Source of the DNA: JBHHWH01 sp046756405
GTDB lineage: Bacteria > Actinomycetota > Acidimicrobiia > Spongiisociales > ZC4RG35
Direction: 5' to 3'
Length of the DNA: 48,890 bases
Assembly (NCBI GenBank): GCA_046756405.1
Contig: JBHHWH010000005.1
Coordinates: 1-48,890, forward strand
The position numbers and the translations under genes were made by a program. How positions within the stretch are numbered: position 1 is the first letter of the stretch; every line of letters starts with the position of its first letter. Under the pieces are notes generated by a model that saw nothing but the letters and a program-made list of their open reading frames with translations, searched no databases and was not told the DNA's origin. Shown here piece by piece: positions 15,439 through 23,311 of the stretch.

Positions 15439-17171
15439 TGGATCTGCGATTGATGCTCGATCAGCCGAGTGCGGCCGAGAGGGCGGCGGTCGACACCATC
15501 CTCGGCCCCGATGACGGCTACGACGGCCGGATCGTGTACGGCGGCCACGCTGCCCGGGCTCAGCGGCATCGACTCCTGCCCGCGTTGCACGCGGTTCAGG
15601 ACGCGACAGGTGCGGTCACCAGGGGAGCCCTGGCCTACATCTCCGATCGGCTCACCGTCCCTCCCTCCGAGGCCTTCGGGGTGGCCACCTTCTACTCGCT
15701 CTTCAAAGTGGATGGCGACGGCGGCCGAACGATCCACGTCTGCGACGATATCGTGTGCGACCAGTACGGCGCCGAAGACCTTTGCGCCGTTCTCGACCGG
15801 TCGGGCATCGAGTACGAGAGAAGCCCGTGCCTGGGCCAGTGCGAGAGAGCCCCGGCAGCCCTGCTCCATGTTCCCGGCAAGGGGTATGTGATTGCTGCGC
15901 CGGTGGATGCGCAGTCGGTGCAGTCGATCGACTTCACCGAGATTCCACCTAGCTTGATTCATCAAGATCAGGACCAGCTCACCCTGTTGAGACGGGTCGG
16001 GAAGGTGGACCCCACCTCACTCGAGTCCTACGTCGAGTCCGGGGGGTTCCAGACCCTGGCCAAGGCCAGGGAAATGGGACCCGAGTCGGTGATCGCCGAG
16101 CTGAAGGCTTCCGGGCTGCGGGGCCGCGGCGGTGCGGCTTTTCCAATCGGGATCAAATGGGAAGGTGTTCGCAACGCCGCCGGGGATGAGAAATACGTGA
16201 TAGCCAACGGCGACGAGTCCGAGCCCGGCACTTTCAAGGACCGCATGATCATGGAAGGGGACCCCTTCGCCGTGGTCGAGGCCATGGCCCTCTACGGGTA
16301 CGTCACCGGAGCCGATCACGGTTATATCTACGTGCGAGGGGAGTATCCAACAGCTGAGAAGCACCTCGCAGAGGCCATCAACCAGACGAAGGATGCGGGT
16401 CTCCTCGATGAGGTCGCTCTTGAGGTTCGCCGGGGTGCCGGCGCCTACATCTGCGGCGAGGAGACCGCCCTGTTCGCTTCCATCGAGGGTTATCGGGGCG
16501 AGCCCCGGCAGAAGCCGCCCTTTCCGACGACTCACGGCGTCTTCGGGAAGCCAACCGGCATCAACAACGTCGAAACGCTCGTGGCAGCCCTTCAGGTGGT
16601 GGCCGACGGCGGCGAGGCCTTCGCCTCGATCGGCACTGAGCAGTCGACCGGCCCCAAGCTCTTCTGTATATCCGGTGCCGTTGAGCGCCCCGGCGTCTAC
16701 GAGGTGCCGTTCGGCACGACTCTCGGGGAGCTTCTGGAGCTCGCCGGCGGTGTTCGCAACGGCAAGGAGCTGGGCGCAGTGCTGATGGGCGGAGCGGCCG
16801 GCGTGTTTGCCGACTCTTCGGCCCTCGACACGCCCCTCACGTTCGAGGACACGCGAGAAACAGGCACGACGCTCGGATCGGGGTCGATGGTGTTCTTCGA
16901 CTCGGGGACCGACTTCGGCGCGGTGGTGCGACGCATCGCACGGTTCTTCAGGGAGGAATCGTGCGGCCAGTGCGTTCCTTGTCGCATTGGGACGGTGCGA
17001 CAGGAAGAGGCCCTGATCCGGCTCACGGGAGGCGACCCACTCGGCTCGTCCGATGACGAGAAGGGGCGGCTGGCCGACCTGGCTTTGGTGATGACCGACG
17101 CCTCGATCTGCGGTCTGGGTCAGACGGCGGCTTCTGCCGTGCAGTCGGCGATGAGGCTGGGGCTCATATGA
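15438..17171 (+). CDS. formate dehydrogenase NADH-binding subunit (NuoE-NuoF fusion)
   Basis: 577 residues joining two subunits that are usually separate. Residues 1-150 form a NuoE/FdsG-like thioredoxin fold with a [2Fe-2S] site: Cys102, Cys107, Cys131, Cys135 in C-x4-C ... C-x3-C spacing. The rest is NuoF/FdsB-like. It has the FMN loop GLRGRGGAAFPIGIKW, the NADH site (GDESEPGTFKDR), and near the C-terminus the [4Fe-4S] motif CGQCVPCRIGT. It passes electrons from the catalytic subunit to NAD+. The ATG overlaps the fdhA stop by one base (TGATG), and the stop overlaps the next gene by 4 bases, so the complex is translated in a chain. There is no extra ferredoxin domain, so flavin-based bifurcation is not indicated by sequence alone. 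Confidence 0.92.
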   Translation: MDLRLMLDQPSAAERAAVDTILGPDDGYDGRIVYGGHAARAQRHRLLPALHAVQDATGAVTRGALAYISDRLTVPPSEAFGVATFYSLFKVDGDGGRTIHVCDDIVCDQYGAEDLCAVLDRSGIEYERSPCLGQCERAPAALLHVPGKGYVIAAPVDAQSVQSIDFTEIPPSLIHQDQDQLTLLRRVGKVDPTSLESYVESGGFQTLAKAREMGPESVIAELKASGLRGRGGAAFPIGIKWEGVRNAAGDEKYVIANGDESEPGTFKDRMIMEGDPFAVVEAMALYGYVTGADHGYIYVRGEYPTAEKHLAEAINQTKDAGLLDEVALEVRRGAGAYICGEETALFASIEGYRGEPRQKPPFPTTHGVFGKPTGINNVETLVAALQVVADGGEAFASIGTEQSTGPKLFCISGAVERPGVYEVPFGTTLGELLELAGGVRNGKELGAVLMGGAAGVFADSSALDTPLTFEDTRETGTTLGSGSMVFFDSGTDFGAVVRRIARFFREESCGQCVPCRIGTVRQEEALIRLTGGDPLGSSDDEKGRLADLALVMTDASICGLGQTAASAVQSAMRLGLI

Positions 17172-18040
17172 CCATGACACAGGGACAGGGTGTCGCGGCA
17201 AGGGTGTCGGCGACCGTCAACGGGCAGGCGGTCACCGTTCCAGACGGTTCGACCATCCTCGACGCCTGCCGCCAGTTGGAAGAGGACATTCCGACCCTTT
17301 GCTTCGGCCCCACGATCAGTCCTGCCAACGCCTGCAGGGTGTGCATGGTCGAAGTCGAGGGGTCGAGGACGCTGGTCCCGTCCTGTTCGAGGGTTCTCGA
17401 AGAGGGGATGGTCGTCGAGACCAACACCGAACGTGCCCGGCAAAGTCGGAAGCTGGTAATGGAGCTTCTGGGCTCGGCGAGCGATCTCGATCGAACCGGT
17501 GAGGAGCTGGATCGCTGGATGGAGGAGCACCGAGCCGATCCGACAAGATTCGGCGCTGAGGCCAGGACCGTTTCCCAGCCGGCGAAAGTCCAGGACGACC
17601 TCTATGTCCGTGACTACGGCAGGTGCATTCTCTGTTACAAATGCGTCGACGCCTGCGGGCTCGACCATCAGAACGCGTTCGCTATCTCGGTCGCCGGTCG
17701 CGGGTTCGACGCTCACATCTCCACCGAATTCGACGTCGCCTTACCCGATTCGGCCTGCGTCTACTGCGGCAACTGCATCGCCGTCTGCCCCACCGGTGCT
17801 CTTGAGGGCAAGATCGCCTGGGACATGAAGGAGTCCGGGACCTGGGACGAGTCCCGACAGGAGGTGACGAGGACGGTCTGCCCCTACTGCGGCGTCGGCT
17901 GCAATCTCGACATCCACACCCAGGACGGCCGCATCGTCGATGTGACCTCCCCGCTCGACCACCCGGTCACCTTGGGCAACCTCTGCATCAAGGGCCGATT
18001 CGGCTGGGCCTACGTATACAGCGACGGCTCGGATGGCTGA
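17168..18040 (+). CDS. formate dehydrogenase Fe-S subunit carrying the detached N-terminal half of FdhA
   Basis: 290 residues, nearly all Fe-S domains in the order found at the N-terminus of one-piece FdsA/Moorella-type FdhA. A [2Fe-2S] domain has Cys45, 56, 59, 73. Two [4Fe-4S] ferredoxin motifs follow (Cys153/156/159/163 and Cys197/200/203/207). Last comes the Mo-enzyme [4Fe-4S] domain with CPYCGVGC (Cys238, 241, 245) and Cys273 in LCIKGRFGWAYVYSD. It then stops, at the point where the catalytic domain would begin. That catalytic part is the separate fdhA gene two positions upstream. The two must assemble so that the last cluster reaches the molybdopterin. The gene overlaps both neighbours (4 and 8 bases). 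Confidence 0.9.
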   Translation: MTMTQGQGVAARVSATVNGQAVTVPDGSTILDACRQLEEDIPTLCFGPTISPANACRVCMVEVEGSRTLVPSCSRVLEEGMVVETNTERARQSRKLVMELLGSASDLDRTGEELDRWMEEHRADPTRFGAEARTVSQPAKVQDDLYVRDYGRCILCYKCVDACGLDHQNAFAISVAGRGFDAHISTEFDVALPDSACVYCGNCIAVCPTGALEGKIAWDMKESGTWDESRQEVTRTVCPYCGVGCNLDIHTQDGRIVDVTSPLDHPVTLGNLCIKGRFGWAYVYSDGSDG

Positions 18041-18836
18041 CGGGGTCACAACCCGCGGGGTTGTGCGTTACCACGAGACCGTCGAACAGGTTTCCGACGC
18101 TCTGGTCGTGGAGGAGCCGATGGAGATACGCCTGGAGGGTGTGCCTCTTGCGGTTGTGATGCGTACCCCCGGCCAGGACGCCGCGCTCGCCCTCGGCTTC
18201 GCGATCACCGAGGGAGTCGTCACCGGCCCCCAGGACGTGTCCGCGGTGCGTGATCTCGGCGAGGGAAGGTATGAGCTGGTGCTGGCCGATGGCGTGTCGG
18301 TCGACCCGGATCGGTTCCGGAGGAACTTCTACGCCACGTCGTCCTGTGGAGTGTGTGGGAAAGCGTCGATCGACGCGATCAGGGTGACCGGCAGCTACCC
18401 GCCGCCTGGTCCCACTATCGACAGAGAAGTGATCATGGCTCTTCCCGGCCAGCTCTACGAGCACCAGGTGGCGTTTCACAGGACAGGGGGCCTTCACGCT
18501 GCGGCTGGTTTCCTGGCAGACGGATCGATTCTCGGAGTGTGCGAAGACGTGGGGCGCCACAACTCGGTGGACAAGCTGGTTGGTCGTCTCGCCCGCGAGA
18601 GCTGGCCACTGAGCCCGATGGGTCTGATGATCTCCGGCAGGCTCTCTTTCGAGATCGTGCAGAAGGCGGCTGTGGCGGGCATGTCTCTCGTGTGCGGGGT
18701 CTCTGCGGCGTCGAGCCTCGGTGTCGAACTGGCTGAGGAATTTGGCATGACACTCATCGGTTTCCTGCGTGACGATGGGTTCACGGTTTATACGGACAAT
18801 GGACGACTCGATGAGGCTGGAGGTGAGAGTGCTTGA
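18033..18836 (+). CDS. fdhD: formate dehydrogenase sulfurtransferase FdhD
   Basis: 267 residues of the FdhD family. In E. coli FdhD carries sulfur from a cysteine desulfurase to the bis-MGD cofactor, without which formate dehydrogenase is inactive. The CxxC sulfur-carrier motif is present at Cys105 and Cys108 (SSCGVCGKAS). Other landmarks are GGLHAAAGF, the GVCEDVGRHNSVDKL signature and the C-terminal SGRLSFEIVQKA segment. The gene overlaps the Fe-S subunit gene by 8 bases and is clearly in the formate dehydrogenase operon. Its presence supports a working, sulfurated, selenocysteine-ligated enzyme. Confidence 0.95.
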   Translation: MADGVTTRGVVRYHETVEQVSDALVVEEPMEIRLEGVPLAVVMRTPGQDAALALGFAITEGVVTGPQDVSAVRDLGEGRYELVLADGVSVDPDRFRRNFYATSSCGVCGKASIDAIRVTGSYPPPGPTIDREVIMALPGQLYEHQVAFHRTGGLHAAAGFLADGSILGVCEDVGRHNSVDKLVGRLARESWPLSPMGLMISGRLSFEIVQKAAVAGMSLVCGVSAASSLGVELAEEFGMTLIGFLRDDGFTVYTDNGRLDEAGGESA

Positions 18837-18845
18837 GGTCGTGTC

Positions 18846-20090
18846 ATGACCATGACCGCCCGGCGAACGCTGGTGGCGGTCTGGGGCTTGTACACGTCGG
18901 TGCTGCTACTGATGTTGGGACGCGGCCTTTTGAGCGTCACCGTCGGCGCGCGCGCTGAGTTCGAGTCCTTCGCAACTACCACAACCGGAATCGTGATGGC
19001 CGCCTACTTTGCCGGGTTCCTGGCCGGCTCACGGGCCACGCCGAGGTTCATGGCTCGTGTAGGCCATATAAGGGTCTTCAGCGGTCTGGCCGCGCTGATC
19101 GCCGCCCTGGCGCTGTTTCACGCTCTGTGGGTCAGGCCCGCCTTCTGGGTTGGGCTGCAACTCGTCTTCGGCTTCGGCATGGCCGGGCTCTTCGTTGTGG
19201 CGGAGAGCTGGCTCAACGACACGGCGACCAACGAGACCCGGGGGCGGGTCATGGCTCTCTACATGGTCGCCAGCATGGGCGGCGCCGGTCTCGGCCAGCT
19301 CCTACTGGGCGCCGGGGATCCCACCGGACCGAATCTGTTCCTCCTGGCCGGGGCTCTCATGGCGCTCGCTGTCATCCCTGTGGCCCTGTCTGTAGCGGCG
19401 GCGCCGGAATTCACTTCCCCTCCTCGCGGCAGCTTCCGTCTGGTCTGGGAGGCGGCGCCGCTTGGAGTGGTGGCGTCTCTTCTCTCTGGATTGGCCAACG
19501 CGTCGATAATCGGCTTGGCCGCGGTCTACGCCCTTCAAGTTGGCATGCCGACTTCCCGGGCAGCCTTCTTTGCCGGGATGGCCGCCCTCGGCGCGGTTGT
19601 TCTCCAGTGGCCCATCGGCCACCTCTCGGATTCGTTCGGGCGCCGAAGGATGATCCTCGTGGTCTCGATGGTCGCCGCAGCAGTGGCCGTCGTCGGGGCG
19701 AGCGTTCCCCCGGACGGCCTGGGCGTCATAGTGGCGATGTTCGTCTTCGGTGGGCTTTCCTATTCGATGTACTCGCTGGCACTCAGCCATCAGATCGACG
19801 TGCTGCCGTCGGGGCGAGCCGTCGCGGCAAGCTCCACCAACGTGTTCCTGACCGGCGTCGGCGCCGTCATGGGGCCGCTCTTCGCCTCGGTGGCGATGAC
19901 GGTCATCGGGCCGTCGGGGTTCTGGTGGGCCCTCGCGTTCGCCTTCGGGGCGATCGGATTGTTCGCGGGCTATCGATTCCTTCGCCGACCCAGGATCCCT
20001 GGCATCACACCGGAGCCTTACGTCGCTGTGCCTGCCCGCTCTGCCGGAATCGTGCGCCTGGTCAGGCGCAACGGGCGTAGGCCTCGCTAG
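18846..20090 (+). CDS. MFS transporter (YcaD-like)
   Basis: 414 residues with twelve hydrophobic segments in two halves. GLFVVAESWLNDTATNETRGRVMALYM at about 110-140 resembles the YcaD branch of the major facilitator family. A loop between helices 8 and 9 (HLSDSFGRRRMIL) is the common MFS D-R motif. The substrate is unknown. It starts 9 bases after fdhD and so is probably the last gene of the formate dehydrogenase operon. Transport of formate or another small acid is a guess from position only. Its stop overlaps the convergent IclR gene by 4 bases. Confidence 0.85.
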   Translation: MTMTARRTLVAVWGLYTSVLLLMLGRGLLSVTVGARAEFESFATTTTGIVMAAYFAGFLAGSRATPRFMARVGHIRVFSGLAALIAALALFHALWVRPAFWVGLQLVFGFGMAGLFVVAESWLNDTATNETRGRVMALYMVASMGGAGLGQLLLGAGDPTGPNLFLLAGALMALAVIPVALSVAAAPEFTSPPRGSFRLVWEAAPLGVVASLLSGLANASIIGLAAVYALQVGMPTSRAAFFAGMAALGAVVLQWPIGHLSDSFGRRRMILVVSMVAAAVAVVGASVPPDGLGVIVAMFVFGGLSYSMYSLALSHQIDVLPSGRAVAASSTNVFLTGVGAVMGPLFASVAMTVIGPSGFWWALAFAFGAIGLFAGYRFLRRPRIPGITPEPYVAVPARSAGIVRLVRRNGRRPR

Positions 20091-20836
20091 ATCTGGAGCG
20101 CTTCGGAGAGGCGGTCGGCCGTTTCGGCCACGGTCTTGCCGATCAGGGCCTTGTCCGAATCACCCGGGAATCGATAAGCGGGCCCGTGGATGTGGAGCGC
20201 ACCTGCCACCACACTGCCCTCCCACAGGACCGGAGCAGCCACCGAGTTGATTCCCTCCCGAAACTCCTCGTAGACCCAGATATATCCGATCTCGCGGATT
20301 TCCTCGAGGCGTTGCCGGATGGCGTTCGGGTCGGTGACGGTGTGCGGGGTCATTCTCTCGAGGTTCCGTTTGAGGAACCGTTCGGTCTGCTGTTCCGGCC
20401 AGTAGGCCATCATGGCCAGGCCGGAGGGGACGACATGCATCGGGATCAGCTCACCGGTCCAGTCCCGCACTTGCACCGGGTGGGTGGCTTCGGTTTGGTC
20501 CAGGTAGTGGACCGCGTAACCATCGGGGATGCTCAGCCCGGCCGCTTCCCCTGTCAGCTCTGTCAGCTCTTCGAGGTAGGGGCGGGCGAACCCGGCTAGT
20601 TGGGCCGGACCCCCGGCAGCGCTGGAGAGCCGCTGTATCATCGGTCCCAACCTGTAGAGCCAGTGGTCTTCTTCATCGCGTTCAACGGCCTCGACCTCCA
20701 CGAGGGTGGCCAGGAGCCTGGCGACGGTGCTCTTGGGTAGGTCGACCGTCCGGGCGATGTCAGAGAGCCCGGCGGGTGACATGGCCAGCGCCTCGATGAT
20801 CTTGACCGCTCGGGCTACCGACTCGACGTGTGCCAT
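20087..20836 (-). CDS. IclR-family transcriptional regulator
   Basis: 249 residues with the family's two parts. The N-terminal winged helix-turn-helix is seen in SVARAVKIIEALAMSPAGLSDIARTVDLPKSTVARLLATL. The C-terminal GAF-like effector domain spans about 75-245, with EAAGLSIPDGYAVHYLDQ and the conserved GINSVAAPVLW and GALHIHGPAYRF. It lies 76 bases downstream of the methylene-THF reductase gene in the same direction, so it may ride on the corrinoid operon or use its own promoter. It is the best candidate local controller of the demethylation genes. The effector could be betaine or a breakdown product; that is inference. Confidence 0.92.
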   Translation of the reverse strand: MAHVESVARAVKIIEALAMSPAGLSDIARTVDLPKSTVARLLATLVEVEAVERDEEDHWLYRLGPMIQRLSSAAGGPAQLAGFARPYLEELTELTGEAAGLSIPDGYAVHYLDQTEATHPVQVRDWTGELIPMHVVPSGLAMMAYWPEQQTERFLKRNLERMTPHTVTDPNAIRQRLEEIREIGYIWVYEEFREGINSVAAPVLWEGSVVAGALHIHGPAYRFPGDSDKALIGKTVAETADRLSEALQI

Positions 20837-20870
20837 ACCTGTTCCACTTTACGCAAACCGTTCCGTCTAG

Positions 20871-20876
20871 TGGTAC
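20871..20876. promoter_or_regulatory. possible regulator half-site TGGTAC upstream of the IclR gene
   Basis: TGGTAC (GTACCA on the gene's strand) sits 35 bases before the IclR start. The same hexamer begins longer palindromes in the two divergent control regions at 27479 and 35701. Here only one half is convincing. If real it would allow autoregulation. Confidence 0.3.
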
Positions 20877-20912
20877 ACGGTGGGGATCAGTCCCGGTGAC
20901 AGGGTGCCGGAC

Positions 20913-21779
20913 CTACACCAGTTCTTCGAGCATGCGATGTCGCCATTCCTCGGTGGCGTCGACACGATTGAAGGTGTAGAAGTGGAAGCCGACGATGTTG
21001 GCGGCCGGATCGGCGAGATGGCTGGCAAGGCTGACTATCAGTTGATCCGGGCCGTAGCCTCCGGGACGAACCAGCTGACCGGCGAGGCTCCGGTTCTTCG
21101 ACAGGAATTTCGCTGATGCTCCCACCCCGATTCGCAGAGAGATGGTGATCAGCTTGTGCAGCTCGGCCACGCCAGGGATGCCGAGGTACACAGCTTGTCC
21201 GAAGCCATCGGCACGCAGCTCCTTCACCCACCCGGTGATGGCATCTGAGTCGAAACATATCTGGCTGGTGATGTAGGACGCGAAGGGTGCTTTGTCCTCC
21301 AGGGCCTGAGCGATCAGGTCGTCGGCGATTGTTGGGTGACCTTCTGGATAACCCGGGATGCCGATCTCGGTGAGGTTGTGGCCCATCGATTCCATCGCTG
21401 ACAGAAGGCTCAAGCCATCGAAGAACTCGCCCGGCGAATCGCCGTCACCGCCGACAACGAAGGCGCGATGTATCGACGCCTCGTTCAGCCGGTCCAAGAC
21501 CTGGCGCAGCTCACGGCGGTTCTGGATCAGTCGCGCCGAGATATGGGGGATTACCTCGAAACCCATTTGCTGTAGCTCCAGAGCCAGATCGATGGTGGCC
21601 ATCTGACCCTTCTGCGGCGATGCCGTAACCGTCACGGTGGCTCCCTCGGGAAGGTGCCCGGCCTGCTCGATGACGTTCTTGAGCGGGATCAACTCGAACC
21701 TCGGGTGCTCGAGCATGTTTCGTATCGCTGACCGGGAAGCGGCGTTGACGCCGGTGAGGTCGAGTGTCTTTGCGCTCAT
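20913..21779 (-). CDS. methylenetetrahydrofolate reductase (MetF family)
   Basis: 288 residues of the MetF TIM-barrel flavoprotein family, interconverting methylene-THF and methyl-THF. Features include VTVTASPQKGQMATIDLALELQ, the IPHISARLI strand, the RAFVVGGDGD segment near the flavin, and GIPGYPEGHP, a clear MetF hallmark with Pro-Glu-x-His. The ATG at 21779 overlaps the stop of the methyltransferase gene (ATGA). The frame extends further upstream but without homology. Being in a corrinoid methyl-transfer operon suggests it works in the oxidative direction, taking methyl-THF produced from betaine. Its electron acceptor is not evident, since no partner subunit such as MetV is present. Confidence 0.9.
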   Translation of the reverse strand: MSAKTLDLTGVNAASRSAIRNMLEHPRFELIPLKNVIEQAGHLPEGATVTVTASPQKGQMATIDLALELQQMGFEVIPHISARLIQNRRELRQVLDRLNEASIHRAFVVGGDGDSPGEFFDGLSLLSAMESMGHNLTEIGIPGYPEGHPTIADDLIAQALEDKAPFASYITSQICFDSDAITGWVKELRADGFGQAVYLGIPGVAELHKLITISLRIGVGASAKFLSKNRSLAGQLVRPGGYGPDQLIVSLASHLADPAANIVGFHFYTFNRVDATEEWRHRMLEELV

Positions 21780-23311
21780 CCGACGTCCGGATCCGGGAAC
21801 GACCCCTTGCGCATCTCTATCCACCCTTTCAGTCGGTGGTCGATTTCCTCGTCCAGCTCCGGCGGGCGGTAGTCGGCGAGCATCTGCTGCCACTTCTCAT
21901 GGGCTCGGGAGGCGGCGTCTTTGGCACCCTCCCCGTCCCACTGCTCGAAGCTGTTCGAGTCGGAGGTTTCTGCGCTCCAGAACGCGTCCTCGAAGTGGGC
22001 AAGGGTGTGCTCCGTCCCCAGATAGTGAGCCCCGGGTCCCGTGGTCAGCAGTGACTGCATCGCCTGGCCGTCCTCGGACATGTCCACTCCCCGGACCAGG
22101 GCCTGAGCCATGCCGGCCATGTCGGCGTCGAGGATGAACTTCTCATAGCCCATCGTCAGGCCACCCTCGAGCCACCCTGCCGAGTGGAGCACGAAGTTCG
22201 CTCCGGCCAGCAGAGTCGGGATAAAGGTGGCCGCGCTCTCGTAGGCCGCCTGCGCATCCGGGATCTTGGATGCCGTCAAGTTCCCGCCGAGCCGGATAGG
22301 CACACCAAGGCGGCGGCCCAAAGCAGCGATCGTGAGCATCACCAGCGCCGGCTCCGGTGTCCCAAAGGTGGGAGCTCCCGACTGCATCGACATCGATGAG
22401 GCGAAGGAGCCAAAGACAACGGGCGCTCCTGGCCTCACCAGCTGCGTGAATGCGATCCCTGCCAGCGCCTCGGCGAGTGTTTGGGCGGCTACGGCCGCAG
22501 GGGTGACCGGGGCCATCGCCCCAGCAAGGATGAAGGGCGCAATGATGCACGCCTGATTGTGCTCCGCGTAGACCTTGGCCGAGCCCAACATGGCGTGGTC
22601 CCAAGAGAGGGGAGAGTTGGCGTTGCACAGTGACGTGAGGACAGTGTTCTCCTGGATGAAGTCGTCCCCGAAAACGATCTTGGCCATGTCGATGGTGTCC
22701 TGTGCCCGGCTCGGGTGGGTGACCGACCCCATGAAGGGCTTGTCGGAGTACTTGATGTGGCTGTACACCATGTCGAAGTGACGCTTGTTGACCGGAAGGT
22801 CGACCGGCTCGCACAGGGTGCCGCCAGAGTGGTGCATCTGAGGCGACATGTAGGCCAGCTTCACGAAATTCCGGAAGTCCTCGAGGGTGGCGTAGCGACG
22901 CCCCCCCTCGAGATCCCTGACAAAGGGTGATCCGTATGCCGGTGCCATCACCATGTAGGGGTCACCGATCTCAACCGACCGTTCCGGATTGCGGGCGTGC
23001 TGGGTATATCGGGAAGGCGTGGTGGCCGTGACGATCTCCCTACACATGCCCCGCGGGAATTTGACCCTCGTCTCCTCAACGCTTGCTCCGGCCTGCTCGT
23101 AGATCTGCAGAGCTTCCGGGAACTCGACGATCTCGATGCCGACCTCCTCGAGGATCGTGTCGGCGTTGGCCTCGATCTGGGCGAGGCCCTCCTCGGAGAG
23201 GACGTTCGGCGGTTCGATTTTCCTGGTGATGTAGGGGAGGACTTTCGCCGCTCGCTCCGCTCGTGCGGCTCGACGCGCTTCCCGGCCCCCTCCGCGGCGG
23301 CGATCACTCAT
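21776..23311 (-). CDS. MttB-family (non-pyrrolysine) methylamine/betaine:corrinoid methyltransferase
   Basis: 511 residues of the trimethylamine methyltransferase superfamily. The frame is uninterrupted: there is no in-frame TAG where archaeal MttB has pyrrolysine. That places it with the MtgB-like group, members of which demethylate glycine betaine, proline betaine or carnitine. Conserved blocks include ILEEVGIEIVEFPEA, the barrel segments TSLCNANSPLSWDHAML and FILAGAMAPVTPAAVAAQTLAEALAGI, and a C-terminal GPGAHYLGTEHTLAHFEDAFW. An Arg/Ala-rich N-terminal tail precedes the fold. It should move a methyl group to the corrinoid protein of the same operon. It overlaps both neighbours by 4 bases. 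Glycine betaine is the favoured substrate from context only. Confidence 0.9.
   Translation of the reverse strand: MSDRRRGGGREARRAARAERAAKVLPYITRKIEPPNVLSEEGLAQIEANADTILEEVGIEIVEFPEALQIYEQAGASVEETRVKFPRGMCREIVTATTPSRYTQHARNPERSVEIGDPYMVMAPAYGSPFVRDLEGGRRYATLEDFRNFVKLAYMSPQMHHSGGTLCEPVDLPVNKRHFDMVYSHIKYSDKPFMGSVTHPSRAQDTIDMAKIVFGDDFIQENTVLTSLCNANSPLSWDHAMLGSAKVYAEHNQACIIAPFILAGAMAPVTPAAVAAQTLAEALAGIAFTQLVRPGAPVVFGSFASSMSMQSGAPTFGTPEPALVMLTIAALGRRLGVPIRLGGNLTASKIPDAQAAYESAATFIPTLLAGANFVLHSAGWLEGGLTMGYEKFILDADMAGMAQALVRGVDMSEDGQAMQSLLTTGPGAHYLGTEHTLAHFEDAFWSAETSDSNSFEQWDGEGAKDAASRAHEKWQQMLADYRPPELDEEIDHRLKGWIEMRKGSFPDPDVG

Noticed and set aside
18846..20090. Formate channel (FocA-type) at the end of the formate dehydrogenase operon
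   Set aside because: The protein has twelve helices and MFS motifs, not the FNT fold; formate transport is only a positional guess.
21776..23311. Possible pyrrolysine-type MttB
   Set aside because: The frame has no internal TAG, and no Pyl genes are in the window. Both MttB homologues belong to the non-pyrrolysine type.
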